A stretch of 6,499 nt of DNA from Gammaproteobacteria bacterium (GTDB lineage Bacteria; Pseudomonadota; Gammaproteobacteria; GRL18): assembly GCA_023144715.1 (NCBI GenBank), contig JAGLFC010000086.1:1-6499 (forward strand), given 5' to 3'. A program made the position numbers and the translations under genes. Under the pieces are notes generated by a model, which was not told the DNA's origin, searched no databases, and saw nothing but the letters and a program-made list of their open reading frames with translations. Positions 1 through 6,173 of the stretch are shown one piece after another (position 1 is the first letter of the stretch; every line of letters begins with the position of its first letter).

Positions 1-2021
1 AATAAACCCTGTTTATCTATGGCGATGACTTCAATAATAACCGCATAATATTGAATAATTTCATTATTCCATGTGACCTCAATCAAACGTTTACTCTTTT
101 CTTCTAATTGAGTCTGTATATTTGCACAGTCACTACGGTGTATGGTGATACCCCGATGTTTGGTAATAAAACCCACAATAGAATCACCGGGTACAGGTTG
201 GCAACAATGTGCAATTTGAGTCAGTACATTATCAACACCGTCAACCGTGACATCACCTGATTTTTTATGTGATTTTATGGGTTTAAGATTATTTTGTGGT
301 GTTAATTGTGCCTTGTTTTTTTTAACTTCAACAGCATCACCATCCAACTGGTGTAAGGCATTAGCAATTTGCCCTGTCGTAATATCTCCTCGCCCAATTG
401 ATGCAAATAATTGCTCAATTTTATTAAAGTGAAAAGTATGAGAAAGTTTCTCATAAGAAATATTTTGAATGGCTAAACGATGGAATTCTTTTTCTAAAAT
501 ATCACGACCTGCGATAAGATTGTGATCATAATTTTGTTGTTTAAACCAGTACTTCACTTTAGCTCTTGCACGAGAAGTTTTTAAATAGCCTAGTTGTGGA
601 TTGAGCCAATCTCGACTGGGTGAACCCTTTTTATCGGTGAGTATGTGTACTTGTTCACCACTTTTTAATTCATACGTTAAAGCCACCATTTTGCCATTCA
701 CTGTAGCACCTCGACAACATGCACCCACCTCAGTATGTACATAAAAGGCAAAATCAAGAGGTGTTGCTCCTTGTGGCATATCAATAATTTCCCCTTCAGG
801 AGTCATTACATAGACACGATCTTGAAAGACTTCTGATTTAAAGCGATCAATAAAATCACCTGCATCTTCTTCTTTCCATTCTAATAATTGTCGTAACCAT
901 GCTATTTTTTGTTCATAATGACCGCTTTGTTTGCCCCCTTCTTTGTAACGCCAATGAGCTGCTACGCCATATTCAGCATGATTGTGCATATCAAAGGTAC
1001 GGATTTGTACTTCCAATGTTTTTCCTTGAGGAGCCAGCACAGCCGTATGAATGGATTGATAATTATTTTCTTTAGGCGTGGCGATATAATCATCAAATTC
1101 TTGATGAATATAAGGCCAAAGTGCATGAATAATCCCTAAGGCATGATAACAGTCATTTAATTTTTCGACATGAATTCTAACCGCTCGTATATCATACAGT
1201 TGTGCAAACCCTAAATTTTTACGTTGCATCTTTTTCCAAATGCTATAAATATGTTTAGAACGTCCTGTGACTTCTGCCTTGATATTATTTTTTGCTAAAC
1301 CATCATGAATGATGTCTACCACGTCTTTAATATAGTGATCACGATCAACTTTTCGTTCAGATAGGTGTTGTGCTACTTTTTGATAATTACTAGGATCAAG
1401 ATAACGAAAGGCAAGATCCTCTAATTCCCATTTAATCTGCCAAATACCCAAACGATTTGCCAAGGGAGCATAAATTTCAGAGGTTTCATGAGCAATTATT
1501 TTTTGTTTTTCAAGTGGTAAATGGTATAAAGTTCTCATATTGTGCAATCGATCAGCCAGTTTGATCATGACTACACGCACATCTTCTGCCATAGCAAGGA
1601 GTAATTTACGTAGATTTTCAGCTTTTAAACCCGCGTCATTAGTCTCTGATTTAAGATGAGAAAACGCTTTCATTTTAGTGACACTATCCACTAAATCTGT
1701 CACTTCAGAACCAAAATTTTGCTCTAATTGCACCAATGTGATTTCTGTATCTTCTACGACATCATGCAAAAGAGCAGCCATTAATGAATCAGTATCTAGG
1801 TTAAGAGACAATAAAATTTCTGCGACTGAAATAACATGAAAGACATAGGGTTCACCAGATACTCGTACTTGTCCTTGATGTGCCTGATGAGCGTATTCAA
1901 AGGCTTTACGTACCTGTTCAATATTAACCTGTGGATGGTTATGTTTAATTTTATTGGATAAGGCATCAAAACGCTCATTGGGTGTATCATGGCTCTCTGC
2001 CACTGCTTCTACATAAACCAT
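1..2021 (-). CDS. relA: RelA-type (p)ppGpp synthetase with apparently intact hydrolase domain (3' end outside window)
   Basis: Stringent-response enzyme that transfers pyrophosphate from ATP to GTP or GDP, normally on stalled ribosomes. 673 codons are open; only the end of the C-terminal ACT domain is missing (E. coli RelA has 744 residues). The order is: HD hydrolase domain (about 30-200), with R53, H62, H86-D87, E90-D91, D157 and N161 all present; synthetase domain (about 240-375), with YDIRAVRI, the EFDD motif at 308-311, NNYQSIHT and VQIRT; TGS domain (about 401-463); zinc-finger region with HCCQPVPGD at 605-613; and the start of ACT. EFDD is typical of monofunctional RelA, whereas SpoT and Rel carry RxKD. 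The downstream half also aligns by eye best with RelA. E. coli RelA has lost the HD site, so this protein may be bifunctional. The ATG at 2021 is the first possible start, because an in-frame TAA lies two codons upstream; no good Shine-Dalgarno is visible. It follows a small membrane-protein gene by 26 bp. Confidence 0.93.
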   Translation of the reverse strand, partial: MVYVEAVAESHDTPNERFDALSNKIKHNHPQVNIEQVRKAFEYAHQAHQGQVRVSGEPYVFHVISVAEILLSLNLDTDSLMAALLHDVVEDTEITLVQLEQNFGSEVTDLVDSVTKMKAFSHLKSETNDAGLKAENLRKLLLAMAEDVRVVMIKLADRLHNMRTLYHLPLEKQKIIAHETSEIYAPLANRLGIWQIKWELEDLAFRYLDPSNYQKVAQHLSERKVDRDHYIKDVVDIIHDGLAKNNIKAEVTGRSKHIYSIWKKMQRKNLGFAQLYDIRAVRIHVEKLNDCYHALGIIHALWPYIHQEFDDYIATPKENNYQSIHTAVLAPQGKTLEVQIRTFDMHNHAEYGVAAHWRYKEGGKQSGHYEQKIAWLRQLLEWKEEDAGDFIDRFKSEVFQDRVYVMTPEGEIIDMPQGATPLDFAFYVHTEVGACCRGATVNGKMVALTYELKSGEQVHILTDKKGSPSRDWLNPQLGYLKTSRARAKVKYWFKQQNYDHNLIAGRDILEKEFHRLAIQNISYEKLSHTFHFNKIEQLFASIGRGDITTGQIANALHQLDGDAVEVKKNKAQLTPQNNLKPIKSHKKSGDVTVDGVDNVLTQIAHCCQPVPGDSIVGFITKHRGITIHRSDCANIQTQLEEKSKRLIEVTWNNEIIQYYAVIIEVIAIDKQGL

Positions 2022-2047
2022 TACTTATTTGCTCATTCAAAAATTTA

Positions 2048-2290
2048 TCAATCAGTCTCTTGTTTTTTATGGTTGTCCTGAAACCAAAAAAATGATTTAA
2101 ATAATAATAAAATAAAAGGAGAACTATGCAAAACCAGATCAAAAATATCTAAGGGTTTGACTAATTCTCCTGCCAACAGCATATTTATTTTTTCGATTAA
2201 ATGAGGTTCAGCACCGATAGGAGCAGTGCCTAATAAAACTGCCATAAGCAGTAACATGGGAAAGGATAAATTGTTTAAAAGTCGCTTCAT
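2048..2290 (-). CDS. Small two-helix membrane protein upstream of relA
   Basis: An 80-residue hydrophobic protein with two predicted membrane segments: about residues 9-26 (rich in Leu, Met and Ala) and about 49-70. They are separated by a short amphipathic linker containing EPHLIEKINMLLAGEL and KPLDIFDLVLHSSP, followed by a charged tail (QDNHKKQETD). The linker recalls a family of short proteobacterial membrane proteins with an EPHL-EK-ML-G-L-P-DIFDLLLH pattern. I believe these are often labelled 'RND transporter' in databases, but the protein is far too small to be one, so no function is assigned. The ATG at 2290 was chosen; an in-frame TTG at 2299 would add three residues, and neither has a clear ribosome-binding site. 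The stop lies 26 bp before the relA start on the same strand, so co-transcription is likely. The conserved-looking linker and good fit between two genes argue that it is real. Confidence 0.72.
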   Translation of the reverse strand: MKRLLNNLSFPMLLLMAVLLGTAPIGAEPHLIEKINMLLAGELVKPLDIFDLVLHSSPFILLLFKSFFWFQDNHKKQETD

Positions 2291-2399
2291 ATTATTCAAT
2301 AACTATTTTTTTATTAAAAATTGAGTGTAATTGATTTTGTTTAATATTTCCATTGTTTGCTCAATAAGCCTATTACTATGAATTTATCATATACACCTC

Positions 2400-2428
2400 T
2401 TTCCCTAAAATCTAAAATAAAGGATAAT
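2400..2428 (+). promoter_or_regulatory. Candidate sigma-70 promoter for the NTPase-metA operon
   Basis: A GATAAT -10 element (2423-2428, 5 of 6 to consensus) lies 17 bp after a weak TTTCCC -35 (2400-2405). It would start transcription near 2435, just before a strong AAGGGG Shine-Dalgarno at 2445-2450, which sits 6 bp from the ATG at 2457. An alternative pair, TTGTTT (2354-2359) and TATGAA (2377-2382), also has 17 bp spacing. The region is AT-rich, so chance matches are likely. Confidence 0.33.
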
Positions 2429-2456
2429 ATAAGCCTACTTTAATAAGGGGCTATGA

Positions 2457-3305
2457 ATGAAATTTACTGTGAATGAATTCCGTCAATGGGAAAATAAAAA
2501 AGTCACTTTACTCGGTATGTCTGGCGTAGGTAAAACCTATCTTTCTACGCTTTTAAGAGATTCACAATGGTTTCACTATTCAGGTGATTATCGTATTGGT
2601 ACTCGTTATTTAGACGAGCCTATTATGGATATGATTAAGCAACAAGCCATGCAAGTGCCTTTTTTAAAAGAGTTGTTACGCAATGATTGGATTTCTATTA
2701 AAAACAATATTAAAGTCCATGATCTAGGCCCTGTACTGAGTTATGTAGGAAAATTAGGCAATCCTGAATTAGATGGTGTTGAATTAGAAAATTTTATTCA
2801 GCGTCAAGCCTATTATCGTGAAGGTGAAATTGCCGCTATGTTGGATGTACCGAGTTTTATTGATAAGGCACAAAATATTTATGGCTATCAACATTTTGTG
2901 AACGATGTGGGGGGAAGTTTATGTGAGCTAGATGTGCCAGATGTACTAGACACTTTGGTACAAAATACACTGATCCTTTATATTCAAGTGACGGATAAAG
3001 AAGAAGAAAACAAACTGATTGAACGTGCTCAAAGTGCACCCAAGCCTCTTTATTATCGCCCTGAATTTTTACACGATGAATTGGCGGTTTATCTGAAAGA
3101 AAATAACCTTGATTATGCCGCACAGATGATTCCTGATGAATTCACTCGCTGGATATTTCCTCGTTTATTTCATTCTCGTATTCCTCGTTATGAAGCGATA
3201 GCCAAACCTCATGGTTATACAGTCACCTCTCAAGAAGTGTCACAAGTACGTGATCAACAGGATTTTTTACAGCTGTTAGAAACGGCTATTGCCCGAAAAA
3301 AATAA
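2457..3305 (+). CDS. Conserved P-loop NTPase of unknown function, paired with metA
   Basis: A 282-residue soluble protein with no signal peptide or membrane segment. A Walker A motif (GMSGVGKT, residues 20-27) follows a hydrophobic strand (VTLL), and a likely Walker B is FVND ending at D150, followed by VGGSLCEL. Other distinctive stretches are FHYSGDYRIGTRYL (39-52), KQQAMQVPFLKELLR (61-75), GKLGNPEL (98-105) and RWIFPRLFHSRIPRYEAIA (231-249). I recognise it as a conserved proteobacterial protein usually annotated only as 'ATPase'; its biochemical role is not known to me. The fold suggests a nucleotide-dependent kinase or regulatory ATPase. The start is well supported by AAGGGG six bases upstream; an overlapping out-of-frame ATG at 2453 gives only a short peptide. 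The metA-type gene begins 18 bp after its stop, so the two are almost certainly one operon, hinting at a role tied to homoserine or methionine metabolism (inference). Confidence 0.88.
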   Translation: MKFTVNEFRQWENKKVTLLGMSGVGKTYLSTLLRDSQWFHYSGDYRIGTRYLDEPIMDMIKQQAMQVPFLKELLRNDWISIKNNIKVHDLGPVLSYVGKLGNPELDGVELENFIQRQAYYREGEIAAMLDVPSFIDKAQNIYGYQHFVNDVGGSLCELDVPDVLDTLVQNTLILYIQVTDKEEENKLIERAQSAPKPLYYRPEFLHDELAVYLKENNLDYAAQMIPDEFTRWIFPRLFHSRIPRYEAIAKPHGYTVTSQEVSQVRDQQDFLQLLETAIARKK

Positions 3306-3323
3306 ATAAACGTGGATGAATAA

Positions 3324-4391
3324 ATGCCCTTAGTTGCCCATAATCAATTACCCTCTTTTGACCGTTTACGTGCTGAAGGTATTCGAGTACTCACGCCTAA
3401 CACTGCACAGCATCAAGATATTCGTGAATTACATATTGGCTTATTAAATATGATGCCCGATGCTGCTTTAGCAGCCACTGAACGACAATTTTTTCGCTTA
3501 ATTGGGGAAAGTAATCCCATTGCACAATTTTATATTCATCCCTTTACCTTGGATGAAATTCCTCGTTCTGAAAAAGCACAAGATTATGTTGCTCATTATT
3601 ATGAGTCATTTGCTGACATTAAAGCGATGGGTTTGGATGCTTTGATCATTACAGGTGCCAATGTCAGTGGTTCAGAATTATCCAATCAGCCTTTTTGGAA
3701 ACCCTTAATTGAGGTCTTTGATTGGGCATGGAATAATGTCACATCGACTTTATGTTCTTGTCTTGCCACTCATGCTGTAATGGAATGTCGTTATCAGCAA
3801 AAACGAGTCTTACAAAAAGAAAAAATATGGGGTGTTTTTCCACACCATCTTATTAATAAGGATCATCCTCTGGTCAATGATATTAATACTCGTTTTGATG
3901 TGCCTCATTCTCGTTGGAATGCTATTTCAAAAGAACAATTTACTACTCAAAATCTCATGTTATTAGTATGCTCTGATCAAGGTTTTGTGCATTTAGCCAC
4001 GAGTCCTGATGGCTTTCGTCAAGTACTCTTTCAGGGACATCCTGAATATGACACCATTTCTTTACTCAAGGAATATAAACGTGAAGTGATGTTGTTTAAT
4101 CAAGGAAAATTAGAACATTATCCCCCTTTTCCTCAACATTATTTAGGTGTATTTGAAAAAGCGATTTTAAATGAATATCAATTACGCTGTCAAATTGCTG
4201 AAAAAAACAAACAGGCTCTGCCTGAATTTCCTGAGGCATTAATTAGTCAAAATATTGATATAACTTGGCATGATACAGCGGTTGAAGTGGTCGGTAATTG
4301 GGTGGGATTGATCTATCAAATCACTCATAATGATCGTCATATTCCTTTTATGGACGGTATTAATAAAAATAATCCTTTGTCGCTCCTTTAG
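3324..4391 (+). CDS. metA: Homoserine O-acyltransferase, MetA family
   Basis: Cytoplasmic enzyme that activates homoserine by acylating its hydroxyl from succinyl-CoA or acetyl-CoA, the first committed step of methionine synthesis. 355 residues with the class I glutamine-amidotransferase-like fold of MetA. Visible marks are LHIGLLNMMPD (36-46) near the N-terminus, ITGANVSGSELS (109-120), the nucleophile region STLCSCLATHAV with catalytic C146, and QGHPEYD with H239 and E241. C146, H239 and E241 match E. coli C142, H235 and E237. It is longer than E. coli MetA (309 residues), mainly toward the C-terminus. The residue that aligns with the acyl-donor position (Gly in E. coli, Glu in acetyl-CoA users) is S115, so the donor is left open. 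The ATG at 3324 follows a weak GTGGA about seven bases upstream. It is the second gene of an operon with the P-loop NTPase. Confidence 0.92.
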   Translation: MPLVAHNQLPSFDRLRAEGIRVLTPNTAQHQDIRELHIGLLNMMPDAALAATERQFFRLIGESNPIAQFYIHPFTLDEIPRSEKAQDYVAHYYESFADIKAMGLDALIITGANVSGSELSNQPFWKPLIEVFDWAWNNVTSTLCSCLATHAVMECRYQQKRVLQKEKIWGVFPHHLINKDHPLVNDINTRFDVPHSRWNAISKEQFTTQNLMLLVCSDQGFVHLATSPDGFRQVLFQGHPEYDTISLLKEYKREVMLFNQGKLEHYPPFPQHYLGVFEKAILNEYQLRCQIAEKNKQALPEFPEALISQNIDITWHDTAVEVVGNWVGLIYQITHNDRHIPFMDGINKNNPLSLL

Positions 4392-4509
4392 GAATATTAA
4401 TGTTAATAGCATCTCTTATCTTAAAGGTAAAATAATTGTTTAAATGACCAGTTATTCTAACGATTATAAGAATAAGCTTTTGATTATATTGTAATAAAGT
4501 AAATATGAT

Positions 4510-4538
4510 GTTTTTTATAAAACTATTTATTTTTTTTT
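4510..4538 (+). terminator. Weak candidate terminator of the NTPase-metA operon
   Basis: A 5-bp stem (GTTTT 4510-4514 with AAAAC 4519-4523, 4-nt loop) is followed by a run of nine T from 4530 to 4538. The stem has a single G-C pair and is weak. Another possible stop signal is the 7-bp stem at 4452-4475 followed by GCTTTT. Neither is strong. Confidence 0.25.
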
Positions 4539-4581
4539 CAATACCAGTTAAACTGCCCAAAATATACAAATATAATAAAAA

Positions 4582-4595
4582 ATGAGCATGATCAA
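4582..4595 (+). promoter_or_regulatory. Possible FNR/ANR-like site
   Basis: ATGAGCATGATCAA compared with the FNR consensus TTGAT-N4-ATCAA: the right half is perfect and the left half matches 3 of 5. An oxygen-responsive control would make sense for a multihaem cytochrome gene, but the site is about 140 bp from the start codon and imperfect, so this is only a candidate. Confidence 0.2.
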
Positions 4596-4651
4596 ATACA
4601 AGTTTTAATAATTATTTTAACAATTGCATGATTAAAATATTGTTAGGTTAG

Positions 4652-4694
4652 AACATATTAAGTCAATAATAGGAATTTATTAACTTAATATGTT
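4652..4694. repeat. Long imperfect palindrome upstream of the pentahaem cytochrome gene
   Basis: The outer arms AACATATTAAGT (4652-4663) and ACTTAATATGTT (4683-4694) are perfect 12-bp reverse complements. After one C-A mismatch, inner arms AATAA (4665-4669) and TTATT (4677-4681) also pair, leaving a 7-nt loop TAGGAAT. In total 17 of 18 positions pair. No T-run follows, so it does not look like an intrinsic terminator. It ends 43 bp before the start codon, suggesting an operator or, if transcribed, a 5'-UTR hairpin. Confidence 0.75.
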
Positions 4695-4705
4695 GTGTTT
4701 ATAAG
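4677..4705 (+). promoter_or_regulatory. Candidate promoter overlapping the palindrome
   Basis: A TATAAG -10-like hexamer (4700-4705) lies 17 bp after TTATTA (4677-4682, only 3 of 6 to the -35 consensus). If used, transcription would begin near 4712 and the right arm of the palindrome would occupy the spacer, making the palindrome a natural operator. The surrounding DNA is so AT-rich that -10-like matches are common. Confidence 0.27.
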
Positions 4706-4737
4706 AAATATAAAAACCTTAAATTGGGGAACTGAAT

Positions 4738-6048
4738 ATGTTTATCGTAAGAAAAATACCATTAATTCTTTCTGGTGTTTCAACTGTCCTATTTTTATCA
4801 ATACTATTTTTAGCAAGTAACGTACAGGCGACTTCTAAAACAAGTGATGACTCTATCCATCATATTTCTGCGACTGTTTGTAAAACTTGTCATAAAGAAA
4901 CGTATAAACAATGGAAAGGCTCAATGCATGCCAATAGTACGGCACTTAAAGATCCTATTCACGGCACGTTTTATCGAAAAGTCATAGGGGATCCAAAGAA
5001 AGAAGGTCTTACCATGAAAAATGGGAAATATCCCGTTTGCCTTCAATGTCATGCGCCTAATGCTGCGAAAGATAAAGTCACCAAATTAGATGCCAAACCT
5101 GCTTACTCAGAAGGTGTCAACTGTATTGCATGTCATACTCTAAAAACCTTTAAAGGCACTCAGGGTGAAAATGGCAAATTAAAACTGGGTATGCAAGCAT
5201 ACGAATATACCGATAAAATTCAAGGGACAGGGCGTAATTCTAGCCATAAACTGTCTGCTTTAACTGCGGCAGGTGATGAATTTGGTTTTGGTGGTGATGA
5301 CGATCAAAAACCCAATCCACATCTTGGCTTACCTGTCAGCATGGATGGGAAAGAGATCCCTGCTTTACCGATGGAAAGTAATCCTCAACAATTAAGAACC
5401 TCCAATGCGTGTATGGGGTGTCATGATCAACGTAATAATGCTCATGGTGTACCTCTTTGTGCGACAGGTGATGAATATATAGAAAGCAGTGCGAAGACTG
5501 ATTGTCTTTCTTGTCACATGCCTGTTTCTAATAATAGAGCCGATCATACAATGGGTGGTGGACATAAGCTTGGTATGTTACAACGTTCTATTGTGTTCTA
5601 TATGGACAGTAAAAAATCAGGTGATACGATTGCAACAGTGGTCACTATGGAAAATAAGCAACCCCATAAAATGCCTACTGGTGCACCGTTTAGAAATATG
5701 CACTTAAAAGTAACCGCTTATGATGCCAGTGGTAATATTGTTTGGGAAAATGCTAAGGGTCATCCGGGAAAAACAGATAAGCAAGCCTATATGCGTATGG
5801 TGTTATTAGATGGTGAAGGCAAATCAACCTCACCTCCTAAGGCAAAAAGTGCAGGTGATGATAATCGACTCAAGCCTTTTGAAAAACGTAAACTGAATTA
5901 TACGATTCCTGCTAAAGATGTGGTATTAGTACGTTCAGAGCTATATTACAATCTTCTATGGCCGGGTTTGGTTAAGAAATTTGGTAATAAAATTCCGAAA
6001 GATGTCACAGCACCTAAGCTGATAGCCACATCAGAAAACTCTATTTAG
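4738..6048 (+). CDS. Exported pentahaem c-type cytochrome, cytochrome c554-like
   Basis: A 436-residue periplasmic electron-transfer protein. Residues 1-31 form a signal peptide (positive MFIVRK, hydrophobic core, VQA before the likely cleavage site). Five haem c attachment motifs follow: CKTCH (48-52), CLQCH (101-105), CIACH (129-133), CMGCH (225-229) and CLSCH (256-260). The first is followed by YKQWKGSMHA, typical of the cytochrome c554 / multihaem family, where nearby His residues act as distal ligands. From about 280 the protein is haem-free and beta-rich, with PHKMPTG (309-315) and DDNRLKPFEKR (374-384), resembling the GHKxPTG-type C-terminal domain of other multihaem cytochromes. The start is supported by GGGGA seven bases upstream. 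It is preceded by a large palindrome and followed by a strong terminator. Redox partner and substrate are unknown; the HAO-like gene downstream is a possible partner (inference). Confidence 0.88.
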   Translation: MFIVRKIPLILSGVSTVLFLSILFLASNVQATSKTSDDSIHHISATVCKTCHKETYKQWKGSMHANSTALKDPIHGTFYRKVIGDPKKEGLTMKNGKYPVCLQCHAPNAAKDKVTKLDAKPAYSEGVNCIACHTLKTFKGTQGENGKLKLGMQAYEYTDKIQGTGRNSSHKLSALTAAGDEFGFGGDDDQKPNPHLGLPVSMDGKEIPALPMESNPQQLRTSNACMGCHDQRNNAHGVPLCATGDEYIESSAKTDCLSCHMPVSNNRADHTMGGGHKLGMLQRSIVFYMDSKKSGDTIATVVTMENKQPHKMPTGAPFRNMHLKVTAYDASGNIVWENAKGHPGKTDKQAYMRMVLLDGEGKSTSPPKAKSAGDDNRLKPFEKRKLNYTIPAKDVVLVRSELYYNLLWPGLVKKFGNKIPKDVTAPKLIATSENSI

Positions 6049-6077
6049 CCTTTAGACTTTTCACGTAGAGTGATTAA

Positions 6078-6129
6078 AAGCACAGCCTATTTTTTCTATT
6101 AGGTTGTGCTTATTTCTTATTTTATCTTT
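6078..6129 (+). terminator. Intrinsic terminator after the pentahaem cytochrome gene
   Basis: A 12-bp stem pairs AAGCACAGCCTA (6078-6089) with TAGGTTGTGCTT (6100-6111), with one G-U pair and a 10-nt loop. It is followed by a T-rich tail (6113-6129). It lies 30 bp after the cytochrome stop and 44 bp before the next start, so it separates the two cytochrome genes or allows partial read-through. Confidence 0.85.
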
Positions 6130-6173
6130 AAAAATAATGATGCCATTAATTTTTTTATATCTCAGGTATTAAT

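Larger units (their letters stand above)
4392..4737. other. AT-rich intergenic region between metA and the pentahaem cytochrome gene
   Basis: About 346 bp with no convincing gene. A 69-codon minus-strand frame overlapping the end of metA is AT-driven, starts at TTG, lacks a ribosome-binding site and is not accepted. The stretch holds a 7-bp inverted repeat at 4452-4458/4469-4475, a weak terminator-like hairpin with a T-run near 4510-4538, a half-good FNR-like site at 4582-4595, a second 7-bp inverted repeat at 4618-4624/4639-4645, and a long imperfect palindrome at 4652-4694. A GGGGA Shine-Dalgarno at 4726-4730 belongs to the next gene. Confidence 0.8.

Noticed and set aside
247..432. Plus-strand 61-codon open frame
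   Set aside because: Lies antisense inside the relA-type gene, whose own frame is continuous and well conserved.
909..1139. Plus-strand 76-codon open frame
   Set aside because: Antisense shadow of the RelA synthetase-domain coding region.
1796..1990. Minus-strand 64-codon open frame
   Set aside because: Out-of-frame shadow on the same strand as relA, overlapping its N-terminal HD domain.
2331..2344. TTGAT half-site resembling an FNR box upstream of the NTPase gene
   Set aside because: The second half (TTTAA) matches only 3 of 5 and neither neighbouring gene has an obvious reason for oxygen control.
2857..3123. Minus-strand 88-codon open frame
   Set aside because: Antisense to the P-loop NTPase gene, with no ribosome-binding site or recognisable domain.
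4452..4475. 7-bp inverted repeat (TTATTCT / AGAATAA) as the metA terminator
   Set aside because: AT-rich stem with a 10-nt loop and only four T after GC; too weak to annotate as a separate terminator.
4360..4569. Minus-strand 69-codon open frame after metA
   Set aside because: Starts at TTG, overlaps the metA end, and its Ile/Asn/Lys-rich composition reflects AT-rich intergenic DNA.
5489..5707. Plus-strand 72-codon open frame
   Set aside because: Out-of-frame shadow inside the pentahaem cytochrome gene.
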